From Dactylorhiza incarnata (Eukaryota; Streptophyta; Magnoliopsida; Asparagales; Orchidaceae), in contig JAWHQI010000202.1 of assembly GCA_033032865.1 (NCBI GenBank), positions 2,170,001-2,234,000 of the forward strand: DNA of 64,000 bases. Reading direction: 5' to 3'. The notes under the pieces were generated by a model. That model ran no database searches, was not told the origin of the DNA, and worked only from the letters and a program-made list of their open reading frames with translations. Shown one piece after another: positions 32,856 through 44,906 of the stretch. A program made the position numbers and the translations under genes. Within the stretch, counting starts at the first letter, position 1. Each line of letters starts with the position of its first letter.

Positions 32856-33059
32856 AAACCTCGATCGGAGAAAAGAAAAGAAGTCCATAAACCCTGGGCC
32901 ACCCCTTGCGAGCTTAGTTTGAGGACAAACTAGCAGCGAAAGCAATGGTGTGCCCATAAGGGAAATCAAAGAAAAGTCCACTTCTAACTGAATATCCTTT
33001 GGCTAAGTCCCTTACGAATGTAATTTTCTTGTGTACCCGCGACGAACACTACACCGCAG

Positions 33060-34060
33060 CATGGAGTTCCACCGACTCCAAATGTCATTCCACCACCACC
33101 GGCTCCTACTCCGTTCCAGCAGACGGAGATGGGACAAACACTGACAGCCATACTGGAGACATTCAGGGCACAGCAGGCACCGACTCCTCAGCAAAACCCT
33201 GGGGCCAACTAGCTGAGCGTCTTTTGAGGCCTCTCTCCCCCATCATATCTCGGGACGGAGGCAGTTGTGAGGACTGAGGAGTGGGTGGACATCATGGAGG
33301 AGTTGCTGACAGGGATTCTGTGCCCGGCAGATATGGAGGTGCCACTGGTAGTCTCATGCTTGGAGTCCCATGCAAAGAGGTGGTGGAAGAGGTTCCTGGT
33401 CACAGCATATGCAGGACTGGAGGCGGCGGATGTTTCTTGGGATGAGTTTAAGGCAGCACAGCTAGAGCATTTTGTGCCGCAGTCTGCAAGAGACGAGCTG
33501 GAATACAGGTTCTTGCAGTTGAGGCAGGGGAGCAGGACAATCCTAGAGTATCACTGGGAGTTTACCCATCTATCCCAGTTTGCAGTTTCGTATCAGCTGG
33601 ATGACGCAGAATACGCAAAGAGGTTCTACAAGGGACTTCGTGATGAACTGAGGCAGGCCCTCCTCTTTGTCTCTGACGGTAGTATGACTAAGATCTTGGA
33701 GATGGCCAAGACACTAGAAGCCGACCAAAACCTTGTTCGATGAAGGAAGAGGCCGACAGAAGACCAGGGACGGGGAGGCAGAAGGGACCAGCCAAGAGGT
33801 CGAGATGTTGGGGAAGGAAGGACGGAGGTCCGACCCCGCCAGGAGCAGAGATAAGAGCAGATGAATCCGACAGTGTTGGCTCCTCAACCTCTACAAATGC
33901 GGGAGATGCTGAGGATTGGAGGAGGTGGGCCACCTCTGGAGTGCTACCACTGTCACCAGACTGGCCGCATCAGAAGGAACTGTCCTCAGAGAAATGCACC
34001 ACCAGCAATACAGGCTGCCCCTCAGGCCCAGCATTTTGGGGGCTGGGGACGTAGATGAGG
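33060..34060 (+). pseudogene. gag: Gag of element D
   Basis: A Pro-rich N-terminus lies in one frame (about 33070-33210), ending in a stop. The capsid core (33267-33743) is open, with E-W-V-D-I-M-E-E, A-K-R-W-W-K-R and F-Y-K-G-L-R-D-E-L, typical of the retrotransposon gag domain. The zinc knuckle lies in another frame at about 33942-33990 and reads C-Y-H-C-H-Q-T-G-R-I-R-R-N-C: the zinc-binding His is Arg. At least two frameshifts separate the three parts. Confidence 0.85.
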
Positions 34061-34249
34061 CCGTGGATTTCAGGGCGGAGACCGGAGACAGAACAGGGAA
34101 CAAATGTATGCCCTGGACCTAGCACAGCCCCGGGACCCGACAAGGGTCATTATAGGTACTTTTGATGCCTTTTTATTTTATGATTCATTAGTACGTAGTA
34201 AACCTTAGATTTACCCTGGCATTAAACCAAACAAACAAAAACCACCCAT

Positions 34250-34585
34250 GTATATTACTCGTCTGCGGCAAGCCCGCATACACTTTATTTGATACGGGTG
34301 CCTCTCACGTTCATCCCGGAAGAGTTCGTAGATGATATGTGCCAAGTACAACACTTCGAAGGCATCTACAGGAGAGTGCGATTCCCGGATGGATCAAAAG
34401 TTTAAACAAATGCAAAGTGCAACGGGAATGTGGAGATTGGAGGGAAACTGTTCGAAGCGCCGGCATCATGCTTGAAAATGAAGGACTTTGATCTGATCTT
34501 TGGCATGACCTGGCTGCATTAGAACCATGCAAAGATTGACTGTCCGGCAAGGAGGATCATTCTAAAGCATGATGATGTTGAAGTA
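34250..34585 (+). pseudogene. pol: Protease of element D
   Basis: The catalytic D-T-G-A-S is present at 34291-34305, preceded by a Cys-Gly-Lys-Pro-Ala strand. Downstream, D-L-I-F-G-M-T-W-L lies near 34490. A frame change just after the active site and in-frame TAA/TAG codons (about 34402 and 34519) break it. The order before RT is normal. Confidence 0.8.
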
Positions 34586-35474
34586 GTGGTCGAAGGTACT
34601 AAACCCGCCTCTCGTATCTTTTTATCATCAGTTCAGGCCGTCAAGGCCCACCTGCAGGGAGATGAGGTATATCAGGTGCTCTTCGAGGCGACAGAAGTCA
34701 AAGAATCGGTGTCAAATATCCCGGTCATGCGGGATTTTGCCGACGTATTTCCGGAGAAGCTACCCGGACTACCTCCGCACCGCTAGAAGGATTTCCAAAT
34801 CCAACTGGTGTCGGGGGCTAAGCCGGTATCTAGGGCTCCCTACCGGATGGCCCCGAAGGAGCTAGTGGAGTTTTGGAGTTAGCTACAGGAGCTGGTGGAA
34901 GCAGGGTTCATTAGGCCAAGTTCCTCACCTTGGGGAGCTCCGATATTGTTTGTGAAGAAGAAGGATGGGATGCTCAAATTGTGCATCGACTATAGAGCCA
35001 TTAACCGGTTGACGGTTCGGAATACGTACCCATTACCAAGGATCGATGTGCTTTTGACCAGCTGGAGGGAGCCCACTGCTTCTCAAAGCTGGATTTGAGA
35101 TCAGGGTATTATCAGCTGCGGATCCAGGAGGAAGATATCCCGAAGACGGCTTCAGCAGCCGACACGGATTATATGAGTTCACGGTGATGCCATTCGGACT
35201 CACAAATGCACCTTCCGCATTTATGAGCCTGATGAACCGGGTGTTCGAGCCTTATCTCGACATATTCATCATCGTGTTCATCGACGACATCCTCATCTTT
35301 TCAAAGTCGGAAGAGGAGCATGCGCGACATTTGGCACTAACATTGGAGAAGCTTCGGGAGCATCGCCTGTATGCAAAGTTCAGCAAGTGCCAATTTTGGC
35401 TGAAGGAGGTGGCCTTCCTAGGCCATATCATCAGTGGAGCTGGCCTAGCAGTAGATCCAGCTTAGATCCAGGCA
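34586..35474 (+). pseudogene. pol: Reverse transcriptase of element D
   Basis: F-A-D-V-F-P-E-K-L-P (34737) opens the domain; TAG stops fall at about 34784 and 34879. Then S-S-P-W-G-A-P and K-K-K-D-G-M (34920-34970) with C-I-D-Y-R-A-I-N (34983). A frameshift near 35050 precedes D-L-R-S-G-Y-Y-Q-L. The last part (35184-35465) is open and has [10 protein letters not shown], catalytic F-I-D-D at 35277-35288 and F-L-G-H-I-I. It ends with TAG at 35463. Confidence 0.88.
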
Positions 35475-36230
35475 GTGTGGGATTGCCCACCGTTGAAGAT
35501 GACCACCGATGTGAGGAGATTCTTGGGACTTGTCGGCTACTACCGGAAGTTCGCTCAGGGGTTTTCCCAGATAGCCCTCCCGCTTACATCCCTGACGAAA
35601 AAGGATGCTGCTTTTACATGGACGTCGCAGTGTAAGGCAGCCTTCCAGGAGCTGAAGGGTCGACTTACTACGACCCACATCCTTGCCCTTCCATCGGAGA
35701 GGGAAGGATTTCAGTTGTACACAGATGCGTCATATAAGGGGATGAGTGTTGTTCTGATGCAGAACGAGCACGTGATAGCATACGCCTCCCTCCAGTTGAA
35801 GAATCACGAGCGGAATTACCCGGTGCATGACATGGAGATGGGAGCAGTTGTGTTCGCTCTCAAGATCTGGCGACACTATCTCTACGGTGTCCACTACGAC
35901 ATATTCTCAGATCACAAGAACCTAAAGTACGTAGATACGCAGAAGGAGCTGAACATCCAACAAAGACGATGGGTGGAGTTTTTATCAGACTACCAGTACA
36001 CAATGCATTACCACCCAGGGAAGGCGAATGTGGTAGCAGACACACTGAGCAGGAGAGCTACCACGTCAGGAGCAGAGCCCAAGTTGATGGCCATGGAGCT
36101 AGCAAGGATGTTCGAAGACATGCAGATCTCCTTAGTATCCGAGGATGATCCGGAGCTATACGAGGAGTATTTAGCGGCGATAGGTACCACATATGACATT
36201 CGAGACCGCATCAGGGATGGGCAGAGGTAG
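35475..36230 (+). pseudogene. pol: Connection and RNase H of element D
   Basis: An open 251-codon segment in the frame of the preceding RT part, separated by one TAG. Motifs: [54 protein letters not shown]. All main RNase H landmarks are present. It ends at a TAG (36228) and continues in frame into integrase. Confidence 0.9.
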
Positions 36231-37292
36231 GATGCCAAGCTAGAGCCGATTTTCAGATCCTTGGAGGCAGGCTCAGCTGGAGACTATTCATTGAAGGACG
36301 GCCTGTTGAGTTTTAGAGGCCGAGTGTATATACCGGCAGGGAGCCAGATTCGGGAGGACATTATGACAGAGGCTCATTGCAGTAGATATTCCGTGCATCC
36401 GGGTATCACCAAGATGATGGCGGATCTGAAGAGGACTATGTACTGGCCGGGTATGAAGAAGGACATCACCTATTTTTGTGACCCACTGCGAGTCTTACCA
36501 ACTCGAGAAGGCGGAGTGCCGGAACCCAGCCGTGTTATTGCAGCCGCTCCCAGTACCGGAGTGGAAGTTCGACAACATCGCTATGGACTTTATACACGGT
36601 CTTCCCCGATCTCGTGCTGGAAATGACTCGATTTGGGTGATCGTCGACAGATTGACGAAGGTGGCCAGGTTCATTCCAATCAAGAAGGACGATCCGGTCG
36701 GTGTTTTGGTACAGAGGTTCGTAGAGCAGTTTGTTCGATATCATGGTGTGCCGAGGACGATCATATCAGATCGAGATGGACGATTTACGTCGAGGGAGTG
36801 GAGAGCAGTGCAGGCCTACCTATGCACCCGGTTGACTTTTAGTACAGCTTTCCACCCCCAGACAAACGGGCAAACGGAGCGTACCAACCGGACCCTGGAG
36901 GATCTCCTACGACTTTACATTCTGGACAGCAGGGATCCATGGGAGAGACTGTTGCCATTAGTCGAGTTCTCATACAACAACAGTCACCAGGCTAACATAG
37001 GCAAGGCACCCTATGAGGCATTATACGGACGGAGGTGCAGGATGCCTTTGTCTTGGATCCAGGATGAGGATCCCAAGGTACTTGGCTCATAGTTCGTGGA
37101 AGACACGGAGGCTCAGGTGAGGCTGATTCGAGACAGGATGCTGGAGGCCCAGTGCAGGCAGGCCAAGTATTATGATGCGCGGCATCGTATGGTAGAGTTC
37201 CAGGTGGGAGATCGGGTTTTCTTGAAGATACGTCTGATGCATGGAGTCTCGCGGGTTCGCGGGTGGAAGAAGCTCAGTCCGAGATTGGTGTT
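36231..37292 (+). pseudogene. pol: Integrase of element D, truncated
   Basis: The zinc domain (H near 36378 and 36398, Y-W-P-G-M-K-K) ends with a frame change near 36475 before the C-x-x-C. The core (36478-37092) is open: M-D-F-I-H-G-L-P, I-S-D-R-D-G-R-F, G-Q-T-E-R-T-N, so the D-D-E triad is present. After a TAG at about 37090 the C-terminus runs to K-K-L-S-P-R and is then cut at 37292, directly against the first base of the 3' LTR. No chromodomain and no polypurine tract remain. Confidence 0.9.
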
Positions 37293-37542
37293 TGTAACAT
37301 CCCCCAAAATAACTAGACCCCCAAGTTGGTTTTGTCATGACTAGGTCATGACAAAACCATAGGAAGAGCTCAAGACCATGTGAGTTTGGGTGAGAAAAGG
37401 GAAACCCAAGTGGTCTGCAAATAGTAGTTTTCACATACCAAGCCTAGGGTTGGGCTTAGGGGCCTCACCTTGAACCTTGACCCCACCATAGTGTCCCTAA
37501 CCCACTATGGGCCTCCTTAGAGCACCAGGGACCCATTAGGGT
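37293..37542 (+). repeat. 3' LTR of D, first part
   Basis: 250 bp, starts TGTAACATCCCCC exactly like the 5' LTR; interrupted by F at 37543. F's target duplication is agggt here and ggggt at 47689-47693. Confidence 0.92.
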
Positions 37543-39317
37543 TGTAACACCCTGCCAGTACAAATAATATAACAGTAGGTCCGGCCGGGATCCCACGCCA
37601 TACTATACACACTAGCTAGGCATTATAAGGTGATAAACAGAAAAGAACAACAACTACACGAGAGTATAAACAGCGTAAGAGGAAGCATTTGGATTAAACA
37701 TCTTTTAGAACTGTCCACTATCCCAGGAATGAAACAAATAGAGTTACGGCCTTAAGGCCTTACATTTATCAAATGTATAGAAACTCAAAAACATACATCG
37801 GCCCGCAGGCCGGCAATACATGTAAAGCAGAAAAGAGGCTAGCCTTCAAGGGCCAACACAGCAAAAGGGCCATTGCCCGCTATTTCCCGCTAGGCTCACC
37901 TGCACCTGCAACCAACATCCAATAAGAGGTAAACGAGGGTCAGCTATGAGCTGACCACAAGCCGCGTAACGATCCCACCCCCCGACTATCTAGACGGCTC
38001 AGGGGAGTGTCACCGCTAACCTGCAAGCAAGCCTTACATGCAACATCTAATAATATAAAGAAAGTGCAAACTACACTACACAAGGTGAGGTTTCAAGCAC
38101 AATCAATCTTCTCGGTTGAGCATCAAGTAAAAGGGAACCTAGGTATGCACATGATGTTGGTTGGGCTCACCCGAAGGTTCCCCACAACCGCCTAAGCAAC
38201 CGCATGAGGCTAACATAACATCAATTCATCACAAACACTCCACCCTAAGGACATAGCCTTAGGTGGGGAAAAAGGGCTTTTGGTCGGTCTAGGTAAGACA
38301 CCTTCCACGACCTCTCCCATGATAACACGGCTTACATGAGGTATGGACCTCTCACCGATCTGCATGGAAACGGGTTCGGTTCAGCTTTGCCCATGATCTA
38401 ACCATCGCGATCTATCGCACGATGCAGGTACGGCTTCACCTCGGCCCGTAAGGGTTTAGCACATCAAGTGCCCACATAATTAAGCTACGCATCTAATCCT
38501 TTCACGCGGACTTAGACTTCGCAAATAACAACTAAGAAGGAGGTCCAAGACCGCTCCTCTTCAAATCTAGCGGCGAAGGTTTGCAATCAACCACCCAAGC
38601 AAGGGGCTTTCGTTAGGCTCTCAAAAGGCACCTAAAACTCAAGTCCCGCAACACAATAGAAGATCTCATAGAGACCTTCTCCGGCACGCATTCTAGGCTT
38701 AACCTAAATGCAACGTCGCAATCCAAGCATCACCGATCCGGGCTCACGTCCACAAATAAGCTTTACACCAAATGCCTAAATCCGCATGACTACCAGATTT
38801 CTAAATACAATATGTCGGGGACGGACACAATCGACCCGGAGTTCCGAAGAACTAGAGGAAATCCTACACTTCACCCATTTGGTAAAAGGGATTCCTCATG
38901 CAAGCATAGAAAAAGGAATGAGAGGACAAAACACGTCCTAAGACTGGGAGGAAGGATCGTTACCCTTGGAGCTTTCTTCTTTGCCATAGATCTGAGATTT
39001 CACTCGGATAGAAAGAACTGCAATGGACTGCTCTTTCCAGACCTAAAAATGGCTCGTGATTCGGAGCTCCGAAGCTCCGGCAATGGCTGAAGATGACTCC
39101 TTCCTCGCTGTTCGTTATTTTTATCTCGGCTTCCTTCTCTCGCAACTTTAAGAGATAAAGTTTTAGGCATTAAAGAGGATCTATATACTCCTCTGTATGA
39201 ACCCTAAGATACCCCAAAAAGAAATCCCAACACTTAGATTTAAAGCCCTGGCTTAGACGGCAATGATCAAGAAGCCAAGGGTCTACTATTTAAAAAAAAA
39301 TCGTTGTACTGATACTG

Positions 39318-39875
39318 CGTTCGACAAATCCTTTCAAGTTGCGCTCGATGAACAACTTTGATTCTGCGTTCGACGAATTTCAGTAAAGCTGTGCTCGATG
39401 AAGGTTATAAAGTTGCGTTCGACGAACAGCTAATATACTTCCGTTCGACGAATGGCTAACAAACTTGCATTCGACGAATGGCTGAAATGATGCGTTCGAT
39501 GAACGGCTAACAAACTTACGTTCGACGAACGGCTAAAATGCTGCGTTCGACGAATGGCTGCTAAACCTGCATTCGACGAACGGCTGCCTGCGTTCGACGA
39601 ACGGCTGCCTGCGTCCGACGAATGGCTGCCTGCGTTCAACGAATGGCGGCCTGCGTTCGACGAATGGCTACTAAGCCTGCGTTCGACGAACAGCTGCCTG
39701 CGTTCGACGAACAGTGGGCTGCGTTCGACGAACGGCTGCTAAGCCTGCATTCAACGAATGGATGCCTGCGTTCGACGAATGGCGGGCTGCGTTCGACGAA
39801 CGGCTGCTAAGCCTACGTTCGACGAACGGCTGCCTGCGTTCGACGAATGGTGGGCTGCGTTCGATGAACGGCTGC
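39318..39875 (-). repeat. TTCGACGAA array, left LTR of F
   Basis: Around thirty copies of GTTCGACGAA(C/T) or one-base variants in 550 bp, in 25-35 bp units with 'tggctgcctgc' or 'cggctgctaagcctgc' between. It ends about 25 bp from a weak TATA-like TTTAAATAG (minus strand, 39286-39294). Confidence 0.88.
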
Positions 39876-39889
39876 TTGAAGGCATTTCT

Positions 39890-40192
39890 TGTTCCCGAGA
39901 ACCAGTACTACCCGCCCTTAAGATTTCTCGAGAAGCTATATACTCCTGCATATTAATTTCTCGAGAGCTTAACTTCAGCTATTAATTTTTCGAGAAGTAT
40001 AAGTTCTGCCTAATTGATTTCTCGAGAAATCAATTCTTCTGCTTATATTTTATATTTCGAGAGGTATTATTCCTGCACATTAATTTCTCGAGAAGTATAC
40101 TTCAGCCTTTTGATTTCTCGAGAAGCATAACTCCTGCCTAGAGATTTCTCGAGAAGCATAACTCCTGCCTAGAGATTTCTCGAGAAGTAAAT
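39890..40192 (-). repeat. TTCTCGAGAA array, left LTR of F
   Basis: Nine units spaced about 30-33 bp; six carry the perfect 10-bp palindrome TTCTCGAGAA, the others one or two changes. The array begins within about 15 bp of the LTR's minus-strand start. Confidence 0.88.
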
Positions 40193-40205
40193 TTGGGGTG
40201 TTACA

Positions 40206-40241
40206 AATCTCCCCTCCTTTAAGGAATTTCATCCTGAAATT
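40206..40241 (-). other. Polypurine tract and pre-PPT hairpin of F
   Basis: Minus strand AAAGGAGGGGAGATT next to the LTR, preceded by the AATTTCAGGATGAAATT inverted repeat (40225-40241), the counterpart of the A and B hairpins. Confidence 0.8.
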
Positions 40242-40259
40242 ACGAAAATAGCAGCAACA

Positions 40260-41343
40260 GAATTAAACTATGCCTGAGAGAAAAAGCTCGGGGTACTCCG
40301 CAAGCATTATTTGCTCTCTTTCCCAAGAGAGTTCCTCTCTTCCGCAATTATTCCAACGGACCTTGACCATCCGAATGGATTTACTCCGCAACTGCTTTAC
40401 TTATGTGTCTTCGATGCGACTGGGCTTGACTTCCGTCGTTAGCCCACCATCTACCGACACTTCACTGACCGCAACAACAAGACTAGTATCTTTGCTGCCC
40501 ACTCAGCTCCGAAGATAGAGCAAGCCGGTAGGCAGCTTCACCAATTCGCTCCAAGATCTCGAGAGGTCCTATGTACCTCGGACTTAGCTTTTTCAAGCGT
40601 CGGATCCTTGATACTCATTTGAACGGTTTGATCTTCAGGTAAACCCAATCACCAACGGCGAACTCGACGTCCCGGTGATTTGCGTTGTAGTACTTTGCCT
40701 GCCTATCCTGGGCAATGAGCAACCGCTCTTGTATTGCCCGGATTGATGTATTTGCTTCATCCACGTCCTTGCGTTTCAACAACTTCGTGTCGCCCATTTC
40801 AGCCCAAGCCAACGGTGTACGACATTTTCTACCATAAAGAGCCTCGAAAGGTGCCATCTTTATACTAGCTTGGTAGTTGTTGTTGTAAGCAAACTCAATC
40901 ATATAGAGATGATCTTCCCATTTCTTTCCGAAGTCCAGGGCGCACATCCTTAACATGTCTTCCATCGTCCTATTTGTCCTTTCAGTCTGTCCATCCGTTT
41001 GCGGGTGGAAGGCCGTGCTAAATTTTAGCTTGGTACCCAATAATTGATGAATCAGCCTCCAAGTATTTGATGTGAACCGCCCATCATGATCGCTCACGAT
41101 GCTATGAGGAACCCCGTGCAACTGCACGATATTATCAACGTATAACTTTGCTAGCTTTTCCACGGAGTCATCTTTCCGGTTCGGAATAAAGTGCGAAACT
41201 TTCGTCAATCGATCTACGATCACCCAGATGGCGTCGTTTCCATGTTGCGATTTTGGCAATCCGTGCACGAAATCCATCGAAATATCATCGAACTTCCATT
41301 CCGGGATCGGTAAAGACTTTAGAAACCCACCAGATCTTTGACA
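40260..41343 (-). pseudogene. pol: Integrase and chromodomain of F
   Basis: The core is open from 41277 to 40615: [16 protein letters not shown] and G-Q-T-E-R-T-N keep the three acidic residues, followed by [14 protein letters not shown] near 41341 separates it from the zinc domain. The chromodomain tail on the minus strand (about 40275-40450) has the same W-N-N...E-L-S-W-E signature as B, and is out of frame with the core. Confidence 0.87.
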
Positions 41344-42357
41344 TTAAGCTTTCACCAACGCGCAAGTGTGACACTTGGCCACGTAGAGTGCAATGTCCTT
41401 CTTCAGTCCCGGACACCAAAAGAGCCTCTTCATATCCATGTACATCTTTGTGCTCCTAGGGTAGATCGAGTACTTGGTATAGTGAGCCTCGTACATCAAT
41501 TCCGCCCGCAATGTACCAACTTTTGGGAGGCACAATCTGCCATTTTTCCACATAAGATCATCTTCGAAGGAGAAATCAGCGTTTGACCCATCCACGGTCT
41601 CCACTTTATATCGCTTCATGCTCGAAACCAGCTCCAAAGCCTGTCGAACTCGGTCGGCCAGGTTGTATTGAACCTCCATCCAGTTCAAACATGTTGAAGG
41701 AGACGCTCTTCTATCGACACAAATGATCTCCAAGGCTTCTATCTCCCGGATTAGACGTTCATCATGCATCAAAATCCAGTTTGCCTGTGCAGGAGCCCGA
41801 CGAATCAACGCGTCCGCAACCACATTTCTTTTCCCAGGAGTGTTTCGAATGTCGAAGGTGTAGTCCCCAAGGAACTCCATCCACCTCCTTTGCCGCATAT
41901 TCAACTCCTTCTGATCAAGCATGTACTTAAGGCTTTTGTGGTCCGTAAAGATGTCGATCTTCACGCCATACAAGCAGAGCCTCCAAAGTTTAAGAGCAAA
42001 TACCACGGCCGCTAGCTCTAAATCATGGACCGGGTAGTTCCTCTCATGTACCTTTAACTGACGGGAGCCATAGGCAATTATATTTCCGAACTGCACCAGA
42101 ACGCAACCCAAGTCACTCCCTGAGGCGTCGCAATATATTTCGTCACCTTCTGTTCCACATGGCGAGCATAGAATGGGCGCCGTGGTCAGATGGCTCTTCA
42201 GTTTCTCAAAAGCTCATGCGCACTCGGGCGACCAAACGAACTTATGATCTTTCCTAGTCAGTTTAGTGAGAGGAAGTGCAATCCTCGAGAAGTTTTCCAC
42301 AAAGCGCCTATAATAGCCGGCAAGTCCTAAGAAACTTCGGACTTCCGCTACATTTTT
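41344..42357 (-). pseudogene. pol: Connection, RNase H and integrase zinc domain of F
   Basis: 42111-41344 is open, with [29 protein letters not shown] and the C-H-T-C zinc half-site. Upstream in the same frame are two stops, one at about 42356 and one at about 42213 (E-C-A-stop-A-F-E, where Arg CGA is expected). In total one frame runs from 42720 to 40615 with only three stops. Confidence 0.88.
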
Positions 42358-43234
42358 CTACACAAGACATGCTTGGATTGCTTCTATCTTCGAAGGATCG
42401 ACTTCGATTCCTTCTCCAGTAACAACATGACCAAGGAATGCTACTGACGATAGCCAAAACTCGCACTTGGAGAACTTGGCATATAGCTGATTCCTCCTCA
42501 AGGTGCTCAAAACTGCGCGCAGATGCTCTGCATGCTCCTCTTCCGACTGAGAGTATACCAAAATGTCATCGATGAAGACGATCACAAATTGATCCAAATA
42601 CTCTCGGCACGTTCTGTTCATTAAGTCCATGAAAACCGACGGTGCATTAGATAGACCGAACGGCATAACCGTGAACTCATAGTGCCCAAAACCGGTACTG
42701 AACGCTGACTTTGATGTCACACTCCCGAATACGAAGCTGATAGTAGCCGGACCTTAACTCTAGCTTAGAGTATACCGTCGACCCAACCAGTTGGTCGAAT
42801 AAGTCGTGGATTCTTGGAATCGGATAACGGTTCTTCTCGGTCATCTTATTCAGCTCTCGATAGTCAATACATAGATGCAAGCTCCCGTCCTTCTTCTTCA
42901 CAAAGAGGACCGGTGCACTCCAAGGTGAAGAACTTGGACGTACATAGCCTTGCTCTAGTAGCTCTTGCAACTGAACCTTCAACTCTGCCAATTCCTTTGG
43001 CGCTATTCGGTACAGTGAGCGTGCTACAGGCTTGGCACCTAACACCAGCTCAATACAGAAATCAATCTCTCGCTGAGGCGGATCCCCAGGGAGTTCGTTA
43101 GGAAACACATCGGCATACTTCGCTACAATTGGGACATCACTTAAACTGCGCTTTGGCTCCGAAGCCTTCAACAAGGTGAAGAACAACTCTGCGCCCTTTC
43201 TCATTGCCTTAACAACATGGAGAGCAGACATCAA
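42358..43234 (-). pseudogene. pol: Reverse transcriptase of F
   Basis: First half 43234-42677: [38 protein letters not shown]. Second half, one frame over from about 42715: [13 protein letters not shown], catalytic F-I-D-D near 42570, F-L-G-H-V-V. The single frameshift lies in the T-A-F-S region. Confidence 0.9.
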
Positions 43235-43670
43235 CGTCTTGCTCGTCCTAGCATACCCGCGAACATGGTTTCATCTCCGGTGTTCTTTCCCAGAGTGATC
43301 TCCTTTGAATTGCAATCAATGCATGCTCGCTGCTCCGAGAGCCAGTCCATGCCGAAGATCACGTCAAATTCAGCTAGCGGTAATAACGATGCTTCCAAGT
43401 CGAAGTCTTGATTTCCAATACGCACCATCACACGACTCTTCCTATCTGCACCCATGCGAGATCCATTGGGTAGCACTACTTCCAATCTATCCTCTACTAA
43501 GGTAGACGACACTCCGATTCACACCACGAAGTCCTCAGACAAAAAAGAGTGCGATGCACCCGTATCAAATAGAGCTCTCGTCGGATAATTGAAAATTAGG
43601 ACGAAACCTAATTGCACACAAATCAAACATAAAGTCGCACAATAGTACCAATCATAAATAGTTGTAAAAG
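43235..43670 (-). pseudogene. pol: Protease of F
   Basis: The catalytic D-T-G-A-S is encoded on the minus strand at about 43552-43566, in L-F-D-T-G-A-S-H. An in-frame TGA follows at about 43520. The C-terminal half (43512-43231) has F-D-V-I-F-G-M-D-W-L-S. Frame changes separate it from gag and from RT. Confidence 0.85.
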
Positions 43671-44906
43671 CTAACTTCTAATCCATACCTGTGACGACAA
43701 CAGTTTGTCGTATGGCTTCTTGCTGGCCAAGCGAGTAAACTCTCGGTTGGGTCGGAATAGGCTGGGAAGCAGAAGACTCCGCAGCTTTGCCCTTTTCTGC
43801 ATGACCCGTAGCACGAGCATAGTCCATCGCTCTGTTCTCTTGCCTCGGGGGACACTACGACACATGCGTGCTTTGTGTCCCACCTTTCCACAAGTGAAAC
43901 ATGTAATTGGACCACGTGCAGTCGTAGCTCCCGACACATTTGAGCGAGTTGGTTCCGCAGGCTTGAACTTCCTTTTGTTCCTCCTGAACTCAGATTTAGA
44001 TTGATAGGTCGGCGCATGAAATTCAGGTTTCTTTGCCACGCCCTTTGCTTGCACTCTCTTCATGTCCAACTCCAGAGATCTGTCGCTTTGCACCATCACA
44101 TGGAAGCCAAACGTCATTGGGCCTGCAAGGAGCAGCCTCAACTCATCCCGAAGACCTTCATAAAACTTTTTCGTCTTCATTTCCTCATCTTCCACCAAAA
44201 ACCCCGCATAACGGCCCAATCTAGTGAACTCTTGCAAGTACTCATCCACCGAGCTATCGCCTTGAGTTAAATTCAAGAACTGGTTCTGCAATGCAATGCA
44301 TTGGGCAGAGGGAATATATCTCTAAAGAAACGACTTTGAGAACTCCGCCAAAGTGTTCTCGGTAATATCCTTACCTTCAAACTTATGCGCTTCCTGTTTG
44401 GCCCAAAAAAGCTCTACTTCTCCGTTAAGGAGAAAGGTGGCTAGGTTGACCATCATAGCTTCTTCCGTTGCTGTCGCCTTTAGAGTTTCTCTAACTGTTG
44501 ACAGCCAGTCCTCTGCCTCTGTTGGGGATCCAGTCCCCGAAAAGGTTGGAGGATGGAAGCTTAGAAAGTGCTGAAGTTGTTGATCATGCACTCGCATAAT
44601 AACTACTCGCTCAACTCGACGTTCCACCCTTGGCTCCACCGCTGGTTCCACTGCAGCCATCGGTACAGGGATCTCCACCCTCGGTTCCACTGCAGGTTCC
44701 ACTGCGGCAGCTGCCACTGGGGCCACATCCGGAGTAGGCATAGCAGGCTGTGCAAGCCTTTGAGGTTGAGTGTTGATCATCGCGAAGACCACTTCAGCGA
44801 TTAACCTGATCATCTCAGCAGGAGGATTGGTTGGTGGCACCTCAGCCGACGCACTACTTTCAGCAGTGTTACGGGGTCGAGACTGCCCAACAACACTCCT
44901 AGTCAC
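43671..44906 (-). pseudogene. gag: Gag of F
   Basis: One frame with a single TAG near 44319. The N-terminus is Pro/Ala/Val/Glu-rich with a repeated V-E-P-A-V-E-P-R-V-E unit. The capsid start F-H-P-P-T-F-S-G with E-A-E-D-W-L and the F-Y-E-G-L-R-D-E-L motif are classic for Tekay-type gag. The zinc knuckle C-F-T-C-G-K-V-G-H-K-A-R-M-C (about 43860-43905) is intact. The start was taken at the Met at 44906, about 220 bp inside the LTR. Confidence 0.9.

Larger units (their letters stand above)
37543..40205 (-). repeat. Left (3') LTR of F
   Basis: 2,663 bp. The 105-bp excess over the other LTR lies in part in a region missing near 46280 of that LTR and in array length differences. U3 (minus strand, from 40205 downward) consists of a TTCTCGAGAA array and then a TTCGACGAA array. 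Confidence 0.92.

Noticed and set aside
38812..39090. Plus-strand frame of about 90 codons (R-L-G-G-R-I-V-T) that recurs at 10056-10328 and 46332-46616
   Set aside because: It lies antisense in homologous LTRs of B and F; similarity is explained by LTR homology and no family is recognised. Worth only a codon-substitution test.
39318..39875. CRISPR-like appearance of the TTCGACGAA array
   Set aside because: Units are short and imperfect, spacers are themselves repeats, and the context is a plant LTR.
39924..39933. TTCTCGAGAA as a heat-shock element
   Set aside because: The heat-shock element needs TTC-2 nt-GAA; here the arms are four bases apart. A heat link would need data.
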